Shown: positions 49,581 to 61,249 of the stretch, one piece after another | How the letters are laid out: every line of letters starts with the position of its first letter | Position numbering within the stretch: position 1 is the stretch's first letter | Assembly: GCA_029783825.1 (NCBI GenBank) | Contig: JAREIK010002053.1 | Span: forward strand, 124,001 to 188,000 | DNA: 64,000 bases | DNA from: Sapria himalayana | Taxonomy: Eukaryota; Streptophyta; Magnoliopsida; Malpighiales; Rafflesiaceae | Direction of reading: 5' to 3' | Notes under the pieces: generated by a model | What the model saw: the letters and a program-made list of their open reading frames with translations, nothing else | What the model was told of the DNA's origin: nothing | The model's database searches: none | Made by a program: the position numbers and the translations under genes

Positions 49581-51500
49581 CCAGTTGAATGGAGAGTGTT
49601 TAGTTTTTTTTTTAATTTTTGTTTTGCATTTTTGATACAACCACCCCGATTTGAAAGCTACTATAAATATTTTTGTCTTTTATATAATGGCACTTAATAT
49701 ATGCATCTTATTTAAAGTGTTATTGCATTTATTTTTTCAATTTTATTTTGTAACAAGGCTAATGCAGTGTTGTGTGATAGCGTGGTGCAGTGTGATGCAC
49801 TTGTTTTGTTACTTTGATATTTATTTATTGTGACTAAATAAAGAAAGTAAAAAACTTTGTTATTACTATGTAAAAGTTAGGATAGAGGCTTCATATATAA
49901 TGAGTTGGTGTAATTTGCAAGTTATTCTTTCATCAAGAGAAGCTTATCCATTTGACAGAGGACGCTCCCAGTGATGAGAAGATGTTTTTGATTGCTTACT
50001 ACCTCAAAATCATTGATTTCCATGTATTAATCTATTGAGATAGGAGAATGCTATATTTTTACCTCTTACAATATCCATAAGGTGTTATGAAAAATTGCAA
50101 TAATTTTATGTTCATCTCGAACTACATAGATATGTAATTTGGTCTCACTTGATGAGATTGATACTAGAGAATATATAGAGCTAGAAAAAAGTATTATCCA
50201 ATTTACTTGTTTCACATAGTTAACTATTTGATTTTTTGAGGTGTTCTCAATAGAGGCAGATGTGATTGGTATATTGAGACAGAAAAACAACTTATTGATA
50301 TATCACCAGTGTATTTTCTACTTGTTATCTTTGTGAGATTTCATAATTAAATATTGATCGTTCATATTTTGTTTATAGATCAGAGATTTATTATTGAATA
50401 ATTCACTACTTATTTAACTGAGATTAAAAGAGTTTTAGTTGAGAAATATTTCATGGTGCTAACTTTTATGACAAGGGGAGTACCAATGCATATACCCTGT
50501 AAAGAATAATTATTAAAGATAGAGTCGTTGGAAATTATTTTCAGAGAAAATATCAAGAACAATAGATATTATTGAAATAAATAGTTTGACTATTCGATCT
50601 TACATGGATCTACACAGATATCTTATATTATTATTATTACTAGAAAATTATAAATTATTTTTCTCATAATTAAGACAATAATAATTTTTTTTCATCCTTT
50701 AAGTATTACTGTTCTTTGATAACTTTAGATAACTAAAGTCATTTTTTATTCTGAGTCTAATTTTATTAAAAATAAATAGTAAAGTTTTATTTTTAAGTGT
50801 GTGTGTGTGTGTCTGTATTCATATGTTACTTCTTTTTAGCCGACTCATTTACTCATCTAAAAAATGTTATTGTGAGGGAAAAAATACATAATTTGAATTT
50901 ATTTTGTGTAGGAGTTTAGTTATTATATTGAGGAGATTAGCATTTGTTTGAATTAATAGAAGAGAACACACGTGAAAATGGAACAAGGGAAACAAGAAAG
51001 TATAAAATAATATGACACCTGCTGAAGGCACAAAATAAAAACCATGAACGAAGAAAGAAAAGAAAACTAGATCTTGAAATGATAAAAAGAGTAAATAGAA
51101 CACGAGAAAAAGACAAAATACAAGCTTGAGTTTTTTAAAGTGAGAAAAAACACATAGAGACATATTAATATATTTTTATCTATTTCTTTCATTTATCTCG
51201 TTTTTTGTGCTTTATTTTTGTTGAATTAGTCTGATTAGGGTTAGGGTCAGGTAGTCGATGGGAAGAGGAGAGGGAGGAGAAGTGGAAAAGAAAAAAATGA
51301 CTTTTTATTAATTATGAAAATTTAGTTTTCAAAATACAACTAAAATCATATATTTGTGAATGTGATTTAGGGCAGCTCACAAGTCGGGTGCTCCTAAACA
51401 ATGAAAATAAGTTTTTTTTTAAATTACTTATGAGATGCCTTTGATGTAAAGGAGATTCAAATGGAAATTACCACTAAGTTAAAATGTTTTGAAACCCAAC
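49581..51500. other. Between copia remnant and RECQSIM: mostly unrecognised
   Basis: The first 250 bp may be a copia LTR. Around 50000-50500 short frames are open on the plus strand but carry no motif I can name. No promoter for RECQSIM could be identified. Confidence 0.45.
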
Positions 51501-51511
51501 AAATTTAAATA

Positions 51512-51580
51512 ATGATGGATGAGGGACTTTTTTGGAAATCGAAGGCAGAGGCAGTTGATCTGAATCTCCTCTACTTCTTG
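51512..51580 (+). other. Possible first exon of RECQSIM (weak)
   Basis: A short frame starts with ATGATGGATGAGG near 51515 and reads through to a TTCTTGGAG|GTTACA donor-like site. Joined to the acceptor at 52264 it would be in phase with the RECQSIM exon and give an intron of about 680 bp. The encoded residues show no similarity I recognise, so this rests on phase alone. The true first exon may be elsewhere in 50900-52260. Confidence 0.2.
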
Positions 51581-52263
51581 GAGGTTACAAACAACAAAAT
51601 GAGTGATTGTTGGCGGTGGTGGTTGGAAGTGGCAATTGATCAATTTTTAGCAGACTAGAAGTTTCTTTCTGGTAGAACAGCGAGGCATCTAACAATTTGC
51701 TAAAAATTACTTCTCTAAGGCCAAATTGATCTGCGCTGCAATAGAAATCAGAATTATAGTAAAGTTACACATATGGTACAAGCGTACAGAAGAACAAAAG
51801 TTCTTTCAAAAAACTTTTGAAAGAATCAAATGGGTTGAAATGATCAACTGAAACACATATGGTACAAGAATTCAAGAATGTAATTGAAAAACAAATGTTC
51901 ACAGCCATCATAATACCTGAATCCATGAAACAAACACTTTATTGAAATAAAAAAACTGCCTACATTCTGTATGTATATAATCTAAGAAACTTAAAACATA
52001 AGGATCGATCATGATCTGAATCATAGTCATAGTTGAGGAAGAACATGAAGTTGATCCACATCATGAGACATGAAGTGGCTGTTGAGGCTTGAGAAAGCAG
52101 TGTTGTAGTGGGTTTTAAAATGCATCATGTTCTTGGCTGACATCAGAATGCATTCCTAAGTTGTTTAAAAAATACATTCCATAATGCACTTCTGTGTTGT
52201 TAACCCGTCGTCTTCTTTTTCACTTAGTTCTCATTTCTGAGTTTAATTTCATTATTGTGCCAG

Positions 52264-52762
52264 TTTTCTGATCTCACGGCAGATTATTATTCATCTGATC
52301 AAGTCATTTCTGAACTGATTCTAATGGGATTTGAGTTATCTTCTGCTGAACAAGCTGTAAAAATAGTGGGTCCATCTGTCTCAGAAGCTGTGGAGTATAT
52401 CTTGATTGGTTCTTTACTAAATAATGATCCTACACCAAGTCATGTGACATGTTCCACAAGCAGCAAGAAGAGTCAAAGAGAAGGAACCTCGCTCACTTCC
52501 CATCAAATTAGACAGTCTAGCATGTGGGATCATTTTAAATCAAAATGTACACAAAAGGCCATTGCTAATAGGGCAAGTAACATAAGAAATGCTTGTAAAC
52601 CCATGCACGATTGGGAAAATATCACACCAGACTGGGAGCAGAGTGCTAATTGTTTATTGCAGAAGCATTTTGGTTATCAATGCTTTAAGGAAATCCAAAA
52701 GGAAGCCTTGGCCACGTGGAAAGACCAAAAAGACTGCCTTGTTCTTGCTGCGACAGGATTTG
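52264..52762 (+). CDS. RECQSIM: RECQSIM helicase, one exon (N-terminal part)
   Basis: RECQSIM is a plant RecQ-like 3'-5' DNA helicase of the nucleus, thought to act in recombination and repair, with an insert in its helicase domain. This exon encodes about 166 residues. First comes a UBA-like segment (SSDQVISELILMGFELSSAEQ, then GPSVSEAVEYIL), then a polar linker with MWDHFKSK, then the RecQ motif 0 region (LLQKHFGYQCFKEIQKEAL) and DCLVLAATGFG, the first half of Walker A. The 5' end is an acceptor at TTGTGCCAG (alternatively CACGGCAG, giving a start at 52283). There is no ATG before the conserved region, so the start codon is in an upstream exon. The exon stops at GGATTTG|GTCCGC, as expected for the family, but the donor is weak. 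The residue before the second Gly of Walker A is Phe instead of the usual Ser or Gly. No further helicase exon was found up to 64000, so either the next intron exceeds 11 kb or this is a fragment. Confidence 0.82.
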
Positions 52763-52984
52763 GTCCGCATGCTTTGCTTATATATTCTTCATTTGATGTT
52801 AAAATTATTACAGTATAATGTGAAATGCTGGGGGAAAATGATATGTTGGGTTGTTTTCATTTCGAACAGTAACCTTGAAAATTGTTAAAACTCAAAACAT
52901 GAAAGTAAAGTCACATAACCTGTTGAGCAAACCACTTTCATTTTGAGCACTTTTGTAACACAAATGTTGTGGTTTCTCTTTTTT

Positions 52985-55900
52985 TTTTGTATCAGTTTTT
53001 ATTCTTGTTACTTTTTGATGGGATGATTCAACATTTGTGCTGCCCCTATGAGTTTTTCATTTGATACAGTGAGTATTATTCATTATAATGTATTTTTGTT
53101 CATTAATTTTTATATAATATCAGAGTTAGGATTTGTAAATCTTTAAAAGATAGTGTGAGTGCTTCTGCTGTCTATGACAGATGATAGTGTGGTGTCACAA
53201 TGAGTGCAGTGGCAATGTGTGTTAATGTCGCAATGAGTGTGTCAGGTGGTGTGCATGCCACGTGGTGCATGCAACAGTGAGTGTTCTCCGTGAAAGTGCT
53301 CATGTCGTAAGAGTGTAATGTGTGTTGAAGTTTGTGTACTATAAGTGATGAAGTGTAGGCACACATGATGATGTGGTGCATGCTCGTGCAAGTGTAGACA
53401 CCACTGTTGCGGATATTGCAACATTGGTGCGCAATACCTGCAACAGTTGTATAATGTGATATGTAGTGTGGACTATGTGTGATAGTGTGATTGTGACCTT
53501 CACTAATGACATGAGGTAGATAGAGATTCATAGGAGAGATGGTTTAGTTTGCTTAGCTCAGCTTGGATAAAAGGGAAGTATTTGTCTTGATAAAGACAAA
53601 AACATGAGATCCTTAACAAGGTGCATGCATTATAGGAAGAGAAGAGATACCAGACATACATGTTGGTAATCTTCTTGAAAGTGGAGACCAATGACACTAC
53701 GTAGGAAAACTACTAAATCCATCTGGGGGTTCTCATCGAGTTTCTTCATTGTGATCCATACAAGATTTTAATTTTGTTAGATCGTGAGGTATGTTAGATA
53801 ATAAAATATGCTAGAGCTTCCTACCATACCTTTGGTAGAAGTGTAAGTATTTTATGTTAATTTTAATGAGATGCAATTGTAATAGTAAATTACTTGACTA
53901 TCTAAATATTTTTTTCTATCCATTTTTATCGTATATATTTTTATGAATTGTATCATTGAGAGAGATTATTTAATATATTTGTTAAAGTTTTTGAGAATAC
54001 TTATTTTATTTTAGATTTCTTCTAAGGTATTGATAAGATGACTTCTAGGACATCACGTATGTTTTTCTTGGTTACTCCCATGCTAGAAATATATATGTGC
54101 TATTTATCGCAGATTGATAGAGTTTTGATGAGTACAAATATCATATTTTGTAAACATAATTTTATTAAGGAGCTTAGAATAGTTAGGTTTTCACAGGGTT
54201 CATTTGAATCTCTTACTTTGTGTTTTACTCTTATAGTCTATTCCAGGCCTCCAACTTGGAAAAACTATTGTTCCACTATTATTTCAAATTTATTGGTTAA
54301 GATAATGATAAATTTTTTTTTGTAGAATTATTATATATACTAATAAGTATAGAATATATTGATTTTGAGGAGAATCAAATTTGCTTAGAAAATGAATTCC
54401 CTTATAGGTAAAATAAGATATTAGTTTTTAAGTCTGTTCTTGTCTCAACTCCAAATGAGTTGAGAGTTGGAATATTTAATTATTAGGTCTTTCGTGTTAA
54501 TTATAAAAGATAACCTGCATAGCCTGCTCTTTTTAGAACAAAGAAAAATATTCCAAGAAATTAAAAACTTTTAATTCAATTATAATGATCTTTATTGTAT
54601 GATTGCTTTATGAAAGTAATAATGAGTTATACTTAATATCTTAATTTGCAAATATTATTTTACTCATATATTTTTTTGTTTGTCTATTTCATTACTTTTC
54701 TTGGTTATATTCATGTCTCTATATGAGTTATTATCTTATTTAGAATGACAAAATTATGGTTAAAAAAATATATGCTATTTATTCTAATGAGACTTAAATT
54801 AGTTTTTCAACATTTGAGAAAGTATGTTGTTAATTGCATATTGATATTCATGGTGAAAACTAATCCTTATGGTAAGATAGATTGTTTGAATATGAAATTT
54901 GTTATAAGGGAGTTCACTATGATTTTTAGAGTTGATTATTATTATATTTATTTTTAAATTGCTAATTCAGTCTCAATTTAAATATTTTTGGCTAGTAGCT
55001 ATTCAGATGGTTGATATATTAGTTGAATTTGAGGTGAAAAATATTTTTTATTAATGGTGACCTTGTGTAGGAGGTATGTATGGAGGAACTATCTTATTTT
55101 TTGAGATTGAATAGAGTATTTAGATATGATTTATAAATTGTAAAAGATATTATACTACTTAAAATTAATTTTGAGAGATTTATTTACCAGATTTTTAGTC
55201 ATAATTATCTCATTTGAATTGTAATTATGTATCACTATATATACGGATAATATTTTGATTATGATTTATGAGAGATAATAAATTAACAATCACCTAACTT
55301 AAAAAGTATTTAAGTAATAATTTCAGACAAAAAATTTTGGGAGACCTATATACTTTCTTAGAATTAAAGTGATATATAATCATAAATGTATTATTTTGTC
55401 ATTAAGGTGATATACCTTGGATTGTCTTTTTGTGTTTCACTTTGATAGATATGTATATTGAGCCATATACTAATTTTTTATTTGATGATGGCTCTCTGAT
55501 TATTTTGATTATATAAGAAGAATTTATAAAAAAAATTAATTATCTAACTATTACCTGATCAAATGTAATTTATGTAATAAGTATAGTTTGTTATTTTATA
55601 ATTTTTTTTATTACATATTTATTTTTATATATCTCTTTGTAAATTCTGACATGTGAAGAAATATCTATGGACTTAACATTATATTTGATGTTTATGAGCA
55701 TTTTTAGCTAGTTAAATATTCAAATCCCAATTGGACACTAAATCATGTAGAAAGAAAATCAACTACAAATTATTATATATTTTTTAGTTGAAATCTTGTT
55801 TCTTAAAAAAATATAAGACAAAAAAATGATATTTAGATTCAATGTAGTTACATGGTACATGGAGATGATTACCATTACATGTGAGATTCCTTGGATCTGA

Positions 55901-56390
55901 TATTTACTTGATAATATTTGATTTTCGTCACTTTTCTTATTATTTTCTATTATGATGGTAATACAATGAGACTTATTATTTATAACCATATCATTCACCA
56001 GCATACAAAATATAAAGGTAAAATGCTTTTTTCATTAGGAGAAGATTCACGATGAGACCATACTTACAATCTATTTTCTTACACTAGGTCATCTTGCAAA
56101 TATATTTATGAAGGCCTTGAGAAAGCCTTAATTTTCTTTCATGACCTATAATTTTGTTATTCTAGATATTTTTATATTAGATTGATGAGCGGCTTTGTTG
56201 TTTTTTTTTTAATTTTTATTAGTTTTTATTCTTGTTATTTTTTGATGGGAGCACTTAATATGTGGGCGTCAACTATAGTTTTTTTCATGTGTGATGTACT
56301 TGACTTGTATGATGTTCAATACCTAAAGTAATCATCAATAGCTTGATTTGTAAGGTGTTTAGGCATATACACTTCCTTCAATTTGCACGT
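52985..56390 (+). mobile_element. Ty1/copia element remnant with LTR-like ends
   Basis: A stretch at 52990-53080 (AGTTTTTATTCTTGTTACTTTTTGATGGGA) recurs at 56218-56300, in the positions of 5' and 3' LTRs. Between them lie integrase, RT and RNase H remains in normal order, all on the plus strand. The 53170-53500 part is GTG/GCATG-rich and resembles no coding region. The element begins about 200 bp after the RECQSIM exon, in its presumed next intron. Confidence 0.75.
54030..56200 (+). pseudogene. Copia pol remnant (integrase end, RT, RNase H)
   Basis: TSRTSRMFFLVTPMLEIYMC then YLSQIDRVLMSTNIIFCKHN (54040-54160) match the post-core FLGYS...RRYFVS.DVTFFE region. VKTNPYGKIDCLNMKFVI and FRVDYY (54855-54945) match the RT start. 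IYGDNILI near 55235 stands where YVDD is expected. SSCKYIYEGLEKALIFFHDL near 56090-56150 matches the LADIFTKAL tail of RNase H. Confidence 0.82.
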
Positions 56391-57480
56391 GTAATATGCA
56401 TTACTCTTTATTTTTATTTTATCAGAGAAATTTAAATGACCAAGTTATTTTAGCAATAATACATGTGGATGATGTATTTATTATGAGAGATTGTATTTGA
56501 GAATCCCCCAACTCAAATAGTATATTTAACCACAATGTCAAATAGTATATTTAACCCAAATAGTATGAGAGATCTTAGGAGACTCAAATATTTTTTGGTA
56601 ATAAATATGACTTATAACATGAGAGACATTGTGTTATTACAGAGAAGACATGTAATTGATGCTATAATAAATATTAGTTTTTTGAATTGTATTTCAGCAT
56701 ATTATTTTAACAAGTTAGATACTTTCTCTTGGTTGACGTTAGCTCTTCAATTGGTTCTTCTATATATAGGAGAATAATATAAATGATTAATTATATTATT
56801 ATTATTAGATCATATATAGCTTATATAGTCAATAGATTGATACTATCTATTTCATCGATCATGTATACCTCTATCTAGTTGGCCTCAGATTCTAGTTGGA
56901 CACTAGTTTGCATATAAAAGAGATTAATTATATAATATTATATTTTTCTTAGAGTTAATTTTTTGTCATAAAAAAGTAAGAGATAAATAATTATTATAAT
57001 ATCCAGTGCAGTGACAGAGCTTATGATATTGATAATAATTAATTATGAGATACTTTGAATTAGTTACATTTGTGAAGTCATTGGGTACCATTCACTTTGA
57101 TTATTATTATTTATTGTGATAACAATACAACGAGACATGTAACTACATGCCAACATGATGCATGGACAAAATACTTATAAGTGAGTTATTTATTTTTTAT
57201 GGAAATGATTTATTATGAGATTATTATTATAAGTTATATTTTCATAGGGAATCAATTTGCAAATATGTTTATGAAGATCTTGAGGAGACCCCAATTCATT
57301 TATCTTTCTTTTATGCTTGGTGTACTGGATAACTACACACTAACTTGACAAGATTTATTGCAATTACAATATTTTTATGTTGTTTTATATTTTTGATTGG
57401 AGGACCCAACTCATGGCTGCCCCTATACCTTTTTCTTTTATATGTAATTTAGGCTTTTGTCATTATAAGATTAGAGAGAT
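56391..57480 (+). pseudogene. Second copia RT/RNase H remnant in tandem
   Basis: VILAIIHVDDVFIM near 56440-56480 is an RT catalytic box with both Asp kept (HVDD). FNPNSMRDLRRLKYFLVINM (56548-56607) and LQRRHVIDAI follow. RNase H marks are TMLYCDNN-like sequence near 57105-57135 and MKILRRPQFIYLSFMLGVLD near 57267-57327. An LTR-like GATTGGAGGACCCAACTCATGGCTGCCCC lies at 57391. It repeats the domain order of the element before it. Confidence 0.82.
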
Positions 57481-57576
57481 TGTATTATTAGTTTTTATTT
57501 TTATGGATGTTATTACATATAGAAGTAATTGTATCCATAATTATTACTATATATCTCATAAAAATTATAGTTGAAT

Positions 57577-57790
57577 AATATTTATTAAACCAAACTTTAA
57601 GAGATAGCTTAGTCATATATATGATTTTTTATAGTTGACTAATACATATTTTTTTTTACAGTGATAATCAAATAGTGAGACATATAGTCTATAATATTGT
57701 GTTCAATCAATAAATATTTTTATGAAGATATGGAAGAAGTCTCAATTCATTTATTTTTTTTCCATGTTTGAGATATTGGACACAAAATAA
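57577..57790 (+). pseudogene. Third, short copia RNase H tail
   Basis: Only the tail of RNase H is left (YFYEDMEEVSIHLFFFHV near 57715-57775), matching the tails near 56100 and 57270. This suggests unequal exchange or repeated insertion of related elements. Confidence 0.6.
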
Positions 57791-57794
57791 TTTA

Positions 57795-58360
57795 TAAATA
57801 GTAACCTGTAAACCATTACAAATCTATTTATAAATAGATTTGTCTATCTATTTATAAATATTTATAAATAGACAAATAAATATAAATCTATTTATATTTG
57901 AGTTATAAATCTATTTGTAATGAAATGGTTGCTGATAAATATTCTATAAATAGATAGATAAATATTTACACCTAGTATTGTGTAAATATTTGTGTTATAA
58001 CATCAAAATACTATTTATCAATACTATTTATAAATATTTATCATAAAATAAATATTAATTTTATGATAAATATTTTATTTACTTCGCATAGCTAGCTACA
58101 TAATTTTATCATAAAATACTATTTATAAATTATTTATAACCATGAAATATCATGGTTATAAATATTATTTTATTACAAATGGTTATAAAATATGTTATTT
58201 ATGATAAATAATATACACCTATATTATAAATAGATTTGTCTATCTATTTATAAATATTGATAAATAGCACCAGTATAGATAGACAAAATAATTGAGATGT
58301 TTGTAATCTATCTATTTATTATTTGTAATGAAATGGCTATAAATAATTATGTAGCTAGCA
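57795..58360. repeat. Dense cluster of nested palindromes and inverted repeats
   Basis: A perfect 26-bp palindrome lies at 57818-57843 (ACAAATCTATTTA and its complement). ATTTATAACCATGA at 58132-58145 pairs with 58150-58163 across four bases. GCTAGCTACATAATT at 58091-58105 pairs exactly with 58345-58359. A roughly 35-bp segment TAGATTTGTCTATCTATTTA... occurs twice in direct order (about 57835 and 58227). It directly adjoins a CACTA transposase remnant, so it might be that element's subterminal repeat region. Confidence 0.88.
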
Positions 58361-58379
58361 ATGTCCATCTCAAGTTTGA

Positions 58380-59980
58380 CATCAATTTCTATATTTGTTA
58401 TGTTTGGATTGAGGATTTGCTACATTTTAGTGTATATCCTATTATGTGATGCAATTTCAATAATGTTGGCAAAAATATAATTGAGAAATAATTAATATAA
58501 TATATTAGAGATGTTTTACTCATAAAAAAATGAGCCTGACATATGGTTCTATTTCTTCAAAGTTAAGCAAAATGTAGGAATAGGCTTCCTTATATTCTTA
58601 TTCTATCATATGTCTCATTCTGGAATGACCGAGTGGACTACCACACTCATAAAAAATTGAAAAGCTTAAAGGATCATATGATGGAATATAATCACCATCA
58701 CCTTCATAATTTCATGGAACAATCCTAGATTTTTATTTTAAGTGATCCTCAAAATAATATGAACAAAAATATTGATACTTCCTCAACTACATAAGTATTA
58801 CATATTGAGCTTTCCACATGTGCCTTATTCTTGATATTGAGTTGCAATTTCTAAAGATACCTCGGAAATAGTATGCTAAATAAGACATACACTAATTCAA
58901 AAAAAAAACTAGCCATTATGATTTAAAAGTTAGGTTTTAGCCTCTCAAAAAATACATCATTAGAAATTTTATTAGTCCTACAATGAGTGCCTCATACGAA
59001 AAGTGAATTGAAAGATGTTCCATAGAATCAAAAAATAGTAGGAGGGAATTTTTCAAACTTGCGTAAAATAATTGGGATATTTCATTCTATTATGGCCATG
59101 TCTTCATTTGTAATTAGTATTGCTATTAGACTTTTAATAAAATAAATTGAGCTTGATGATAGCCTACCACACATTAGTAGGAAGAAGTTCCCAAAATACA
59201 ATATATATCAACATCTGCATAAAGACAACAATCTTGAATTTTCATTCCAATCAACTTCAATCAGTGTTTATTCACACGTCTACCCATTTTAGACATGTAA
59301 CTATCCAAAATTTTCAATTTTATTAATCAATCAAACAACTCCTTATCCCAAATGTCTAGTGTGTAGCATGCCTTAGGGTATTTGCCCATTGTAGCCAACA
59401 TATCAAGTTTTGGCCTCAAATAATTGGTATTCAGTTCTTACCTTGACTTAAGATTGTCTTTTGTTTTACCATATATATTCAACATTGTATTAAACATGTT
59501 ATCAAACATATTCGTTTTAATATGCATAACATCAAGGTTATGTCAAGATAGATTATAGCTCCAAAATGGAAAATCCCAAAATATGTGTGTTTTCTCCAAC
59601 CTAATGATTGACTAACTCTTTAATAAGTTCATAAGCTTTGACTTCTGTCACTTTCTTCAAAACAAAATCATCAATTATGTTGAGTATATTTGAAGTTGGT
59701 CTATTTGGAGGTGTGTAAGCCACCACAATTATATTTTCTATAAATGCACTCTTATTACAACTAATTGGATGATCATGCTCTAATAATTTCCAATTATTTT
59801 CAAACTTGGACTACTTATCACTCCTATAAAATTTAAGCAAATCAAAGTCCTCCAAACAATAAGGACAAGCAAATCATCATGTTTTTGACCATTCAAACAA
59901 TATTGATTAGAAAGAAAAGACACTAATAGTCCTCATCAATAATTTCCAACTCATGTATCATAAATGGTTTAACCTTTGTA
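58380..59980 (-). pseudogene. CACTA (En/Spm) TNP2-type transposase remnant
   Basis: On the minus strand, reading down from about 59980: a CLNGQKHDD segment, then HIFWDFPFWSYNLS near 59560-59600, then HNLDVMHIKTNMFDNMFNTM and LNIYGKTKDNLKSR near 59450-59555. These match the FWELPYW...HNLDVMHIEKNVFDN block of plant TNP2. Further down, KMGRRVNKH, KIQDCCL, KFEKFPPTIF and FERLKPNF (59290-58930) match the cysteine and downstream blocks. There are many stops and shifts. Confidence 0.88.
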
Positions 59981-61249
59981 TGAAAGATTTCAAGAAATGT
60001 CAAATCACTGGATAAAGTATTTAATCACGTTTATAATATCCAACAGACAATTATTATTAAAGAAAATAATTTCCAACAGACAATAATAAAGCATCTTTAA
60101 CCACTAGATAGACAATAATTGATGTCAAGGAAGAAAATTTCATACTTCATGTGTGTGAAAAATAAGTGAAATTCAACATCTAAAAAAATCTATAAAATTT
60201 AGACTATGATGAGAAATATTACTAAAGAATTAATAGCTTGATGTATTCTATGATGAGACAAAAGGTGGACTTCATAAGAAAATATTTTATACAAAATTAT
60301 TTGCCCAAAGAAGTTGAAGAAGATGATGGATTAGATAAACTCTAGATTAAAGAAAATAATGAAAGTGATTTTGAAGAAGAAGACTACTATGAGGTTATGA
60401 CATTTTTCAAAATCATGACTTCTATATAATCTAAGTTAGATTACTCTAATGATATGAAGAAAGGAGTGAAAATGGAAAAATTTTAATTCAACAAAATGAA
60501 AAAATTATTGAGAGATTTAAAGATTGCAAAATAAGTACAAGCAAAGAAAATTTTATAGTTGATGATTGACTCATTATAAGATAAAGACAAGAAAGAGATG
60601 ATAAAAATAGAACATTCAAAAGTACACGAACAAGAAGTAGATATAAAAAAGAAAGTTTTGAATTTTGAAGATGCCATGAATTTACATGCTAAATTAACAA
60701 AGAAAGTCATGTCAAGAGACAAGACTAATATAATGGAGGGGCATAAGCTTAAATAAAAAGTCATGACTTTTTCAAAAACTATGACAAATGTGATCTAGAG
60801 AGCAATTCTACACACCAAGACTTCACAATAAGTCATGACATGACTTAATGAGATCATATGCAAATGTCAGTACTTCTTTTAATGTTATGGCATTCATGGA
60901 TGGATACCCCAAAAAAACTACCCTAAAAGATAACTTGATATTGGAGAAGAAATTAGGAAGAAAAGAAGAAGAGAAAGACTATATGAAAAAATTTTTATTA
61001 TAAAAAAGACAAATGAGCATCTGGCTCTACCTTTTTTATGATCACTCTTAATGGTCTTGGTAAAAATTATTAAATGTTTCTAACTTATTCCTACTAAAGT
61101 TCTTGCCTTGGATGAGGTGTGACCTCATCTTTAAACTAAAAAAGCTTATTATCTTTACTCCTTCCACCTCATCTTTGACCACACCAATCAAGTACTTATT
61201 GACAATTCAACAAAAGTTCACTTTTTAAATGATTTAAATCTTAGTTGAA
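59981..61249. other. Unrecognised; Lys/Glu-rich plus-strand stretch at 60240-60990
   Basis: The plus strand at 60240-60990 reads as charged, coiled-coil-like sequence (for example KVHEQEVDIKKKVLNFEDAM near 60625-60690) broken by stops. It could be a retrotransposon gag or the second gene of the CACTA element, but no diagnostic motif such as a zinc knuckle was found. Confidence 0.35.

Noticed and set aside
51234..51250. TTAGGGTTAGGGT-like telomere sequence
   Set aside because: Only about two units are present, which is expected by chance; not an interstitial telomere array.
52255..52263. RECQSIM starting at the TTG at 52255
   Set aside because: There is no ATG; TTGTGCCAG looks like the end of an intron, so the exon starts after it.
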